A stretch of 64,000 bases of DNA from an uncultured Bacteroides sp. (lineage in GTDB: Bacteria > Bacteroidota > Bacteroidia > Bacteroidales > Bacteroidaceae): assembly GCA_902388495.1 (NCBI GenBank), contig CABMPP010000020.1:8208-72207 (forward strand), in the 5' to 3' direction. The translations under genes and the position numbers were made by a program. Below are positions 26,882 to 34,377 of this stretch, in pieces (within the stretch, counting starts at the first letter, position 1; every line of letters begins with the position of its first letter). The notes beneath the pieces were generated by a model, which made no database searches, had not been told where the DNA came from, and worked only from the letters and a program-made list of their open reading frames with translations.

Positions 26882-26889
26882 CAAAATTA
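26882..26889 (-). promoter_or_regulatory. -7 box for valS
   Basis: TAATTTTG on the minus strand fits TAnnTTTG, 50 bases upstream of the valS start. Confidence 0.45.
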
Positions 26890-26900
26890 ATAATTAAAAT

Positions 26901-27539
26901 TCAAATCTGACCACCCTCGGGCTGATTCTGTGCACGAAAAGACAATTTAAATCCCTCATAAACAGCGATCCCATAGAATAATGCAGTCATGGAAGCCAGA
27001 TTTTCCAGCATCAGCGAGGCAAGTTCTCCATAATCGGCTTTAAGCAAAACCTCCATATAGCTCACCTCATAATCCTGTGCTATATATCCTACGAAAGAGA
27101 AGAAATCTCCTAAAATACAGCTGATTAGTGCCAGAACTGCCCCGATAATACCAAAGACAGGACGTATTCCCTTGCCCTGCCGCATGGCAAAACCAACAAG
27201 GAAACCTACCCCGATAGCCATATATCCTATCTGATAGCCCGTAGAGACAGATATCAAAGCCCATGCCGCAGCTCCAAGAATACTGGCACCCACTGCATAC
27301 AGCACACCTTTAGGAAGATTCTCTTCGGCAAGCAATTCTTCTCTTGTCTTTGTCACCGGAAAATCGTCCGGTTTGGGAGGAGCCATTTTCTCCAACACTT
27401 CATCTTTCTCAAAGTTCTCGCATGTTCCCTCAAATGCAGGAAGGTCCCCGGTGCGCTTGCAAATAAGTCCTTTTCCATTCACAAAGTCACGTAGTGCACA
27501 GTTCCGGCAATACATTTCAATTTCTTCTACTGTTGCCAT
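26901..27539 (-). CDS. Membrane protein with N-terminal cysteine cluster, unknown function
   Basis: 212 residues. The N-terminal 45 residues carry four cysteines (CRNC at 11-14, then ICKR and TCENF) in a short zinc-ribbon-like arrangement, without a signal peptide. A linker is followed by about three to four hydrophobic segments (VLYAVGASILGAAAWALISV, IGYMAIGVGFLVGFAM, PVFGIIGAVLALISCIL, and a weaker one near 170-190). It may be an inner-membrane protein with a cytosolic metal-binding head. Divergent from the DUF3810 gene. I do not recognise a named family. It could share transcription with valS downstream, but valS has its own promoter box. Confidence 0.75.
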   Translation of the reverse strand: MATVEEIEMYCRNCALRDFVNGKGLICKRTGDLPAFEGTCENFEKDEVLEKMAPPKPDDFPVTKTREELLAEENLPKGVLYAVGASILGAAAWALISVSTGYQIGYMAIGVGFLVGFAMRQGKGIRPVFGIIGAVLALISCILGDFFSFVGYIAQDYEVSYMEVLLKADYGELASLMLENLASMTALFYGIAVYEGFKLSFRAQNQPEGGQI

Positions 27540-27613
27540 ATTTTAATCAGTTTATGTTGAACAAATGTTCCTGTTATGACAAACCATCGAGTAGTCATTA
27601 ACAGTTTTTTTTG

Positions 27614-27621
27614 CAAATATA
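27614..27621 (-). promoter_or_regulatory. -7 box for the Cys-cluster membrane protein gene
   Basis: TATATTTG on the minus strand matches TAnnTTTG, 75 bases upstream of the start at 27539, in the 143-base divergent intergenic region. Confidence 0.45.
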
Positions 27622-27655
27622 AAGGTATTTTTTCGCGTGACGTTTATTAAATGCA

Positions 27656-27663
27656 TATTTTTG
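27656..27663 (+). promoter_or_regulatory. -7 box for the DUF3810-mazG operon
   Basis: TATTTTTG matches TAnnTTTG, 19 bases before the ATG at 27683, implying a very short leader. Confidence 0.5.
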
Positions 27664-27682
27664 TTGGACAAATATTCTACGA

Positions 27683-28735
27683 ATGATGAAACGGAAGCTG
27701 AAAGTAAGATACGTAGTGCTGGGAGCGTTGCTGCTCCTTGTATGGGTCACGCAGTGGATCCCTGCTTTGGGAAATATATATTCGCAAACGATTTATCCCG
27801 TCATCTCCTACGTACTGTCGTTCTTTTCCAATTTAGTTCCTTTTGCCGTAGGCGATTTGTTTATATTTCTCAGCATTGCGGGGATCATAGTATATCCCAT
27901 TTACGGCCGCATCCGTAAAAAAACGCCGTGGAAGAAGTTACTGCTGCACGATGTGGAATATCTGCTATGGATATATGTATGGTTCTATCTGGCTTGGGGG
28001 CTCAACTATTCTCAAAGCAATTTTTATCAACGAAGCGGGATTCCCTACACGGCCTATACACCAGAGAATTTTCAAGCATTCGTAGACAATTATATTACTC
28101 AACTGAACCGTTCGTACACCCCGGTAAGCAGTATCGATAAGGACTTGATATGCAAAGAGACCGTCCGGCTATACAATCAGCTAAGCGACAGCCTCGCTGT
28201 GCATCGCCCCCCCCACCCGTCTCCGCGGGCAAAGACAATGCTCTTTACCCCGTTCATCTCAATGGTGGGCGTGACCGGCAGCATGGGACCTTTCTTCTGC
28301 GAGTTTACGCTAAACGGGGATTTACTTCCCGCCAATTATCCGGCTACCTATGCTCACGAACTGGCACACCTGCTGGGCATCACCAGCGAAGCGGAGGCCA
28401 ACTTCTACGCCTATCAGGTTTGCACACGTTCGCAGGCAATGGGCATCCGTTTCAGCGGATACTTTTCTGTTCTCAGCCATGTGCTGGGCAACGCCCGCCG
28501 CCTGATGAGCGAAGAAGAATACACGCAGCTCTTCAACCGGATACGTCCCGAAATCATCGAACTGGCAAGGAAAAACCAAGAATACTGGATGGAAAAATAC
28601 AGCCCGCTCATAGGCGATATTCAAGACTGGATATACGATTTGTACCTGAAAGGAAACAAAATACAAAGCGGGCGGAAAAACTATTCCGAAGTGATAGGGC
28701 TGCTCATCTCTTACGAAGAATGGAAAAAGCATTAA
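27683..28735 (+). CDS. DUF3810 family membrane protein, putative zinc metallopeptidase
   Basis: 350 residues. Three hydrophobic segments lie in the first 130 residues (VVLGALLLLVWVTQWIPAL, LFIFLSIAGIIVY, YLLWIYVWFYLAWGL). A periplasmic or cytosolic domain with HELAH (in ATYAHELAHLLGITSEAEANFYAY) follows. HExxH plus a downstream Glu in EAEAN is a gluzincin-like zinc site. This matches the DUF3810 family. Substrate is unknown. It is followed by mazG after 12 bases in the same operon. Confidence 0.87.
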   Translation: MMKRKLKVRYVVLGALLLLVWVTQWIPALGNIYSQTIYPVISYVLSFFSNLVPFAVGDLFIFLSIAGIIVYPIYGRIRKKTPWKKLLLHDVEYLLWIYVWFYLAWGLNYSQSNFYQRSGIPYTAYTPENFQAFVDNYITQLNRSYTPVSSIDKDLICKETVRLYNQLSDSLAVHRPPHPSPRAKTMLFTPFISMVGVTGSMGPFFCEFTLNGDLLPANYPATYAHELAHLLGITSEAEANFYAYQVCTRSQAMGIRFSGYFSVLSHVLGNARRLMSEEEYTQLFNRIRPEIIELARKNQEYWMEKYSPLIGDIQDWIYDLYLKGNKIQSGRKNYSEVIGLLISYEEWKKH

Positions 28736-28747
28736 ACAATTAATATC

Positions 28748-29539
28748 ATGCATACAAGAAAAGAACAAATGGAAGCCTTCGGACGCTTCCTCGACATTCT
28801 CGACGAACTCCGCGAGAAATGTCCCTGGGACCGCAAGCAGACGAACGAAAGCCTGCGCCCCAACACCATCGAAGAGACTTATGAACTGTGCGACGCCCTG
28901 ATGCGCGACGACAAGAAAGACATCTGTAAAGAACTGGGAGACGTACTGCTGCACGTAGCTTTCTATGCCAAGATAGGCTCCGAAACCGGCGATTTTGACA
29001 TGAAGGATGTATGCGATCATCTCTGCGAGAAACTGATCTTCCGCCATCCTCACGTATTCGGTGATGTAAAAGCCGAAACTGCCGGACAAGTCTCCGAAAA
29101 CTGGGAACAGCTGAAGCTGAAAGAAAAAGACGGGAACAAAACCGTATTAAGCGGTGTACCTGCCGCCCTCCCCTCGCTTATCAAGGCTTATCGCATCCAG
29201 GACAAGGCACGGAATGTTGGTTTCGACTGGGAGGAACGCGAACAAGTCTGGGACAAAGTGAAAGAGGAAATCCAGGAATTTCAGGCAGAAGTAGCCCACA
29301 TGGACAAAGACAAGGCAGAAGCCGAGTTCGGCGATGTGATGTTCAGCCTCATCAATGCTGCCCGCCTCTACAAAATCAACCCGGACAATGCACTGGAACA
29401 CACGAACCAGAAGTTCATCCGCCGCTTCAATTATGTGGAAGCACACAGCATCAAAGAAGGAAAAAGTCTCCACGATATGACGCTCGAAGAGATGGACAAA
29501 CTGTGGAATGAAGCGAAAGCATTGGAACAAAAAAAATAG
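28748..29539 (+). CDS. mazG: Nucleoside triphosphate pyrophosphohydrolase MazG
   Basis: 263 residues, the classical two-domain MazG length. Domain 1 has EETYELCDALMRDDKKDICKELGDVLLHVAFYAKI and domain 2 has EEIQEFQAEVAHMDKDKAEAEFGDVMFSLINAARL, both ExxE...D helices that bind magnesium and hydrolyse NTPs to NMP and PPi. The conserved opening RLLDILRxxCPWDRKQTxxSLRP is recognisable here as FLDILDELREKCPWDRKQTNESLRP. Likely housecleaning of non-canonical nucleotides or ppGpp control. Its stop codon sits inside the first hairpin of a double terminator. Confidence 0.96.
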   Translation: MHTRKEQMEAFGRFLDILDELREKCPWDRKQTNESLRPNTIEETYELCDALMRDDKKDICKELGDVLLHVAFYAKIGSETGDFDMKDVCDHLCEKLIFRHPHVFGDVKAETAGQVSENWEQLKLKEKDGNKTVLSGVPAALPSLIKAYRIQDKARNVGFDWEEREQVWDKVKEEIQEFQAEVAHMDKDKAEAEFGDVMFSLINAARLYKINPDNALEHTNQKFIRRFNYVEAHSIKEGKSLHDMTLEEMDKLWNEAKALEQKK

Positions 29540-29615
29540 ATCATCTGTTTGGGGTAAACAGATGATCTATCAGGCCTCAACAGATGGTCTGTTTTATGCA
29601 AACAGACCATCTGTT
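29536..29615. terminator. Double hairpin made of one repeated unit, bidirectional terminator
   Basis: Hairpin 1 is a perfect 15-bp stem (29536-29550 with 29556-29570). Hairpin 2 is a perfect 16-bp stem (29579-29594 with 29600-29615) followed by a T-run. Both are built from the unit AACAGATGRTCT in alternating orientation. It lies between the convergent mazG and Spy-like genes and overlaps the mazG stop. Confidence 0.85.
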
Positions 29616-29616
29616 T

Positions 29617-30093
29617 TTATTTCTTCGACGGTTGTTTCTTATCCGGTCCGCCCTTCCCTTTCTGATTCATGCCTTTCAGCAATTCTCGATGGAATCGCAT
29701 CTCTGCTCTCTGCACCAGATATATCTTTTTGCAAGAGAGAATCTTCTTGAATTTATCAAAGTATGTCTTGTCCAAACGATCGGAAGCAATGCGGGCATCA
29801 TAAACCCCCTCCATGATTTCGGCATACTGGGCCTCGGTTGTCTTTTCATCTTTTCCTTTCCGAAGCAGATTCCATGCTTCGTCATTGAGTTGCTTCTTCC
29901 TGTCTTGCAACTCAAAGTAAAGGGGAAAGAATTTGGTTGCTTCCTCCTTGGTCAATCCGGCTTTTTCTGTGATAAAAGCCTTCTGCTTGGCACGGAACTC
30001 ATCTTGAGTCAAGTGTTGGTCACATCCGTCGGTAGCCCAAAGCAAAGGCATCATACCGCATATCATCACAAATAAAACGATCAGCTTTTTCAT
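29617..30093 (-). CDS. Spy/CpxP-like periplasmic helical protein
   Basis: 158 residues with a signal peptide (about 1-20). The body is helical and charged, with the LTxxQ-like segment LTKEEATKFFPLYFELQDRKKQL typical of Bacteroidota Spy/CpxP-like proteins, and a basic Lys/Gly/Pro tail. Such proteins are periplasmic chaperones or stress sensors. It is the third gene after an ECF sigma and a small membrane protein on the same strand, a layout that suggests a sigma/anti-sigma envelope-stress unit whose output includes this protein. The family match is by motif only. Confidence 0.75.
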   Translation of the reverse strand: MKKLIVLFVMICGMMPLLWATDGCDQHLTQDEFRAKQKAFITEKAGLTKEEATKFFPLYFELQDRKKQLNDEAWNLLRKGKDEKTTEAQYAEIMEGVYDARIASDRLDKTYFDKFKKILSCKKIYLVQRAEMRFHRELLKGMNQKGKGGPDKKQPSKK

Positions 30094-30112
30094 TTTTCAA
30101 TTAGTTAAGTAG

Positions 30113-30481
30113 TTATTCTGCTTCAGAATCGGCAAGATAAACATACAGTGAGTAGTCATCCAACATGGAGTTTTCCACAGCCATGTTGATATATTCCATT
30201 TCAGTGTCCGTATCATCGGCAGCCAAATTATTGCCGCCCGGTGTAGTACGGTCCGTAGAGGCTACGCGGATAATCAGTGCTGCGCCAATGAACATGGCAG
30301 TCATATACAACCAAGGTCTTACCCTCTCCCACATCGTAGATTCTTTCTGTACAACAGCAAGTTTCTCTTTTTCAGGAAGTCGGTTCATTACCTCTGAAGT
30401 AAGATTTTCGAAGTAGCCATCGGGGACGCGGAAAGGATTCTCCGTCCCTATCTTATTCTTTATTTTATCTTCTTCTTTCAT
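30113..30481 (-). CDS. Putative anti-sigma factor (small single-pass membrane protein)
   Basis: 122 residues. The N-terminal cytosolic part contains NPFRVPDGYFENLTSEVMNRLPE, a motif seen in Bacteroidota proteins encoded after ECF sigma genes. One membrane segment lies at about 55-72 (WLYMTAMFIGAALIIRVA), followed by an acidic periplasmic tail. It is 47 bases after the sigma gene. The role as anti-sigma is inferred from position and topology; no zinc-binding anti-sigma motif is present. Confidence 0.7.
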   Translation of the reverse strand: MKEEDKIKNKIGTENPFRVPDGYFENLTSEVMNRLPEKEKLAVVQKESTMWERVRPWLYMTAMFIGAALIIRVASTDRTTPGGNNLAADDTDTEMEYINMAVENSMLDDYSLYVYLADSEAE

Positions 30482-30528
30482 AAGCTATCTCCTCTCTGTT
30501 TTGTTAGACAATGTTTCGTGGCAAAGGT

Positions 30529-31083
30529 TTAATACTCTTCACCCAAAAACTTTTCTATTTTTTTCACGGCATGATGGTAGGAGGCTTTCAATGCGCCTAC
30601 AGTGGTACCGAAGATGTCGGACATCTCCTCGTATTTCATTTCCTGATAATATTTCAAGTTGAATACCATCCGTTGCTTTTCGGGCAAGGTGAGCAGGGCT
30701 TTCTGAAGCATCATCTGCGCCTTGTCGCCCGAGAAATAAGGGTCGCTTTCCAACTTCTGAAGTGCATCGGCCTCGGGATCATCTAAAGAGACCGTAGCAG
30801 TGGCCCGCTGTTTGTTCAGAAAAGTAAGACACTCGTTCAAGGCGATGCGATAGAGCCAAGTGGAGAGTTTGGCTTCGGCCCGGAAATAGTCGATATTCGT
30901 CCATGCTTTAATGAAAGTATTCTGAAGCAGATCGTTCGTATCTTCATGAGAGAGCACCATACGACGGATTTGCCAATACAGCTGCTCACTATATTGGGCG
31001 ACAATCATCTCAAATCCTCGCTTCTGTGTGCTTTCCTTTTGCAAGAGCGTCAACACTTCGCGTTCATTATAGGAAGGAGTCAT
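30529..31083 (-). CDS. ECF (RpoE-like) RNA polymerase sigma factor
   Basis: 184 residues. Region 2 is at about 20-85 (MIVAQYSEQLYWQIRRMVLSHEDTNDLLQNTFIKAWTNID) and region 4 at about 125-180 (LPEKQRMVFNLKYYQEMKYEEMSDIFGTTVGALKASYHHAVKKIEKFL). It has no SusC neighbour, so unlike the sigma at 14126 it is more likely a general envelope-stress or housekeeping ECF factor. First gene of a three-gene minus-strand unit with the putative anti-sigma and Spy-like genes. Confidence 0.95.
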   Translation of the reverse strand: MTPSYNEREVLTLLQKESTQKRGFEMIVAQYSEQLYWQIRRMVLSHEDTNDLLQNTFIKAWTNIDYFRAEAKLSTWLYRIALNECLTFLNKQRATATVSLDDPEADALQKLESDPYFSGDKAQMMLQKALLTLPEKQRMVFNLKYYQEMKYEEMSDIFGTTVGALKASYHHAVKKIEKFLGEEY

Positions 31084-31116
31084 AAGTTTCTGTTCGCATT
31101 TGTTTGTTTAGACTGA

Positions 31117-31124
31117 CAAAGATA
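31117..31124 (-). promoter_or_regulatory. -7 box for the sigma/anti-sigma/Spy-like operon
   Basis: TATCTTTG on the minus strand, an exact match to TAnnTTTG, 34 bases upstream of the sigma start and 14 bases before the rnz stop at 31138. Confidence 0.55.
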
Positions 31125-31137
31125 GCAAAAGTTTAAT

Positions 31138-32052
31138 TCATACTGACATACAAAGCGTTTCTTTAGCAAGCTGGGTATCGGAAAAAATGGCCGATGCTTC
31201 TTGCAACAATACGTTTTCATCTTCATAACGCGCCGAGAAATGGCCGATCAGCAGTTTCTTTACTTCTGCACTCCTGGCTATTTCGGCAGCTTGCGCAGCT
31301 GTCGTATGGAATGTTTCTTTGGCGCGTGGTGCATCTTCATTGGCAAAAGTCGCCTCATGGAAAAGCAGGTCGACACCCTTTATCTGCTCCACAATAGAAG
31401 GCATGTAAATGGTATCGGAACAATAGGCATAGCTACGGGGCGGTGCAGAAGGACGGGTCAAGAGCGTATTCGCAATGATATCTCCTTCAGGGGTTATATA
31501 GTCGGCACCGTTCTTTATGCGGTTCAGTTCATACGTCGGCACTTGGTAGAAATCGATCATCTCACGGATAATATGGTTAGGACGTTGCTTTTCGGCAAAC
31601 AGAAAACCGCAACATGGCATGCGATGCCGTAAAGGGATAGTGGTCACCGTCAACGAACGGTCTTCGTAAATCACCGCCGGTTCTTTCGTCTCGAATTCAT
31701 GAAAAAGCACTTTATACGTCATCTGCCGATTAAAGAAATCGAGCATCGGGGCGAGCAAAGCCTCCAGTCCCCAGGGAGAATGGATATGCAGTTCGGCAGT
31801 ACGCCCCAGCAAGTTGAGCGTAGATATCAGTCCCAGCAACCCGAAACAATGGTCACCATGCAGATGCGAGATGAAGATATGATTCAGTCTCGAAAACTTG
31901 AGGCGGGATTTGCGGAACTGCAACTGTGCCCCCTCACCACAATCAATCATAAACAATTTATCGCGCACATTCACCACTTGCGAAGTAGGGAAATGCCGGG
32001 TAGTGGGTAGTGCCGATCCACACCCGAGAATATGTAGTTCAAATTTCTCCAT
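31138..32052 (-). CDS. rnz: Ribonuclease Z
   Basis: 304 residues from MEKFELHILGCGSALPTTRHFPTSQ. Metallo-beta-lactamase fold with HLHGDH (in IFISHLHGDHCFGLLGLISTLNLLGR). Later ligands are present in YCSDTIYM, LFHEATF and LLIGHFSARY. It matures the 3' ends of tRNA precursors. It follows rpsA, with a terminator between them. The ATG at 32052 is preferred over 32070 because it is the conserved N-terminus. Confidence 0.96.
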   Translation of the reverse strand: MEKFELHILGCGSALPTTRHFPTSQVVNVRDKLFMIDCGEGAQLQFRKSRLKFSRLNHIFISHLHGDHCFGLLGLISTLNLLGRTAELHIHSPWGLEALLAPMLDFFNRQMTYKVLFHEFETKEPAVIYEDRSLTVTTIPLRHRMPCCGFLFAEKQRPNHIIREMIDFYQVPTYELNRIKNGADYITPEGDIIANTLLTRPSAPPRSYAYCSDTIYMPSIVEQIKGVDLLFHEATFANEDAPRAKETFHTTAAQAAEIARSAEVKKLLIGHFSARYEDENVLLQEASAIFSDTQLAKETLCMSV

Positions 32053-32094
32053 GATGATGCAAAGGAACACAAATTACGCAAATTACACAAAAGA

Positions 32095-32120
32095 AAGGCG
32101 CTTGTTTTCACAAGCGCCTT
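32095..32120 (-). terminator. rpsA terminator
   Basis: AAGGCGCTTG and CAAGCGCCTT form a perfect 10-bp stem with a 6-base loop, followed on the minus strand by TCTTTTGTG. It is 26 bases after the rpsA stop. Confidence 0.75.
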
Positions 32121-32145
32121 ACCTTATTTATATATAGAAAGCTGA

Positions 32146-33942
32146 TTATTTCTTTCCGGCTTCCATCTGCTCTTTCAAAGCAGCCAAAGCATCGATGTCA
32201 CCCAAAGTAGTAGAAGCAGCCTGGTTTTGGATTGCAGGAGCAGCCTCTTCTCTCTTGTTACCGGTAGTCTTCTTGGCAGCCTTCTTCTCAGCTCTTTCTT
32301 CTGCTTTTGCAGCATCTTCGAAGATACGGCTGTGAGAAAGGATGATACGCTTAGCGTCCTTGTTGAACTCGATAACCTTGAATTCCAATTTCTCGTCCAT
32401 CTGAGCCTGTGAGCCGTCTTCCTTAACGAGGTGTTTCGGAGTAGCGAAACCTTCTACGCCATAAGGCAGAGCAACAACAGCACCCTTATCCAGCATTTCG
32501 ATGATAGTACCTTCGTGTACTGAACCTACTGTAAATACAGTTTCGAATACATCCCAGGGATTCTCTTCGAGTTGCTTGTGACCAAGGCTCAAGCGACGGT
32601 TTTCCTTGTCGATTTCCAAAACCTGTACGTCGATGTCGGCACCAATCTGAGTGAATTCAGAAGGATGTTTAACTTTCTTCGTCCAAGACAGGTCAGAGAT
32701 ATGGATCAAGCCGTCAACGCCTTCTTCGATTTCTACGAATACACCGAAGTTAGTGAAGTTACGAACCTTAGCAGTGTGCTTGCTTCCGATAGGATATTTC
32801 TCTTCGATAGTTTCCCAAGGATCAGCTTTCAGCTGCTTGATACCGAGAGACATCTTACGTTCTTCACGATCCAGAGTCAGAACTACAGCTTCTACTTCGT
32901 CACCTACCTTCATGAAGTCTTGTGCAGAACGCAAGTGCTGGCTCCAAGACATTTCAGATACGTGGATCAGACCTTCAACACCCGGAGCGATTTCGATGAA
33001 TGCACCGTAGTCAGCCATAACGACTACTCTACCCTTCACGTGGTCACCCACCTTCAGGTTAGTGTCGAGAGCATCCCAAGGATGAGGAGTAAGTTGTTTC
33101 AGACCCAGAGCGATACGCTTCTTCTCGTCGTCGAAATCAAGGATAACAACGTTGAGTTTCTGGTCGAGTTCAACCACCTCTTTCGGATCGCTAACGCGGC
33201 CCCAAGAAAGGTCGGTGATGTGAATCAAACCGTCTACGCCACCCAGGTCGATAAATACACCATAGGAAGTGATATTCTTAACGGTACCTTCAAGGACTTG
33301 TCCTTTTTCGAGCTTACCGATAATTTCTTTCTTCTGTTGTTCCAGTTCAGCTTCGATAAGAGCCTTGTGAGATACAACAACGTTTTTGAATTCCTGGTTG
33401 ATCTTAACCACTTTGAATTCCATTGTTTTGCCAACGAATACATCATAGTCACGGATCGGTTTAACGTCGATCTGAGAACCCGGCAAGAATGCTTCGATTC
33501 CGAATACGTCTACGATCATACCACCCTTCGTGCGGCACTTGATGTAACCCTTGATAATTTCTTCGTTTTCCAAAGCAGCATTTACGCGATCCCAAGAACG
33601 AGTAGCGCGGGCTTTGCGGTGAGACAGAACGAGCTGTCCTTTTTTGTCTTCCTGATTTTCGATGTATACTTCTACCGTATCACCTACTTTCAGTTCCGGA
33701 TTGTAACGGAATTCACTCATCGGAATGATACCGTCTGATTTGTAACCGATGTTCACAACTACTTCACGCTTGTTCATTGCAATTACGGTTCCGTCAACTA
33801 CCTCGCGGTCGTTAACTTTGTTCAGCGTATCGTCATACGCCTTTTCCAAGTCTTCGTGACTTGCACTTGCTACGGATTCACCGTTCTCATAAGCATCCCA
33901 GTTGAAGTCTTCAATAGGAGCTACATTCTTCAAATTTTCCAT
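32146..33942 (-). CDS. rpsA: 30S ribosomal protein S1
   Basis: 598 residues containing six S1 RNA-binding domains. The first is [31 protein letters not shown]. Later repeats show the [41 protein letters not shown] and [21 protein letters not shown] pattern. The tail is alanine/lysine-rich. It binds mRNA on the 30S subunit. Monocistronic, with a strong promoter and a terminator before rnz. Confidence 0.97.
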   Translation of the reverse strand: [598 protein letters not shown]

Positions 33943-34007
33943 TAATAAATAAATTGTTTAACTCGTTAATTAAGTGAGACTTTATATTGACTCTTTAAAA
34001 TCGGCGG

Positions 34008-34038
34008 CAAAGATAGGAGTATTTTCTTGAACTACAAA
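34008..34038 (-). promoter_or_regulatory. rpsA promoter
   Basis: On the minus strand, TTTG-N19-TATCTTTG, a full match to the Bacteroides -33/-7 consensus, with the -7 box 66 bases upstream of the rpsA start. Confidence 0.75.
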
Positions 34039-34260
34039 AAAATAGACAGATAAAAGTTGCCCTATTATAATGGATAGAACAAGGCATTTTATCACGAAAA
34101 AACATCTTGATAAGACATGTAATAAGGTATAAAAACACCCTAAATCTCCACTTTTTTCCTTTTACCAACCTATATTCCATCCACTTTTTACAGAGTAGGC
34201 ATGTTTGAATTACAATCTATATATCAACTACTTATATATTTATACCTAACAAAAAAGTCC

Positions 34261-34286
34261 ACTTCGAAGTCTTGTTTCAAAACAAG
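34261..34286. promoter_or_regulatory. Two adjacent palindromes upstream of the second susC
   Basis: ACTTCGAAGT (34261-34270, perfect) abuts CTTGTTT-CA-AAACAAG (34271-34286, perfect 7-bp inverted repeat). They occupy the -33 side of the -7 box at 34303, the usual place for an activator or repressor site. Confidence 0.45.
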
Positions 34287-34302
34287 CAATATACAATTGC
34301 CA

Positions 34303-34310
34303 TACATTTG
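34303..34310 (+). promoter_or_regulatory. -7 box for the second susCD operon
   Basis: TACATTTG matches TAnnTTTG, giving a leader of about 60 bases before the ATG at 34378. The -33 TTTG is absent, consistent with need for an activator. Confidence 0.55.
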
Positions 34311-34377
34311 CACAGCTGAAGTCCCAAAGAGACAAAGCCGAAAGAACATTCAATATTAACTTTAAAATTTGATACGT

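Larger units (their letters stand above)
33943..34377. other. 435-base divergent intergenic region
   Basis: No gene seen. It holds the rpsA promoter (34008-34038, minus) and the second-PUL promoter region with two palindromes (34261-34286) and a -7 box (34303-34310, plus). The AT-rich stretch between 34040 and 34260 shows nothing I can name. Confidence 0.6.

Noticed and set aside
28200..28220. Possible frameshift at a run of C in the DUF3810 gene
   Set aside because: The reading frame stays open through the run and the HELAH site follows in frame, so nothing indicates an error.
34040..34260. Small gene in the long rpsA-susC gap
   Set aside because: No frame with a plausible start, ribosome-binding site or codon use was found; it is AT-rich with no clear structure.
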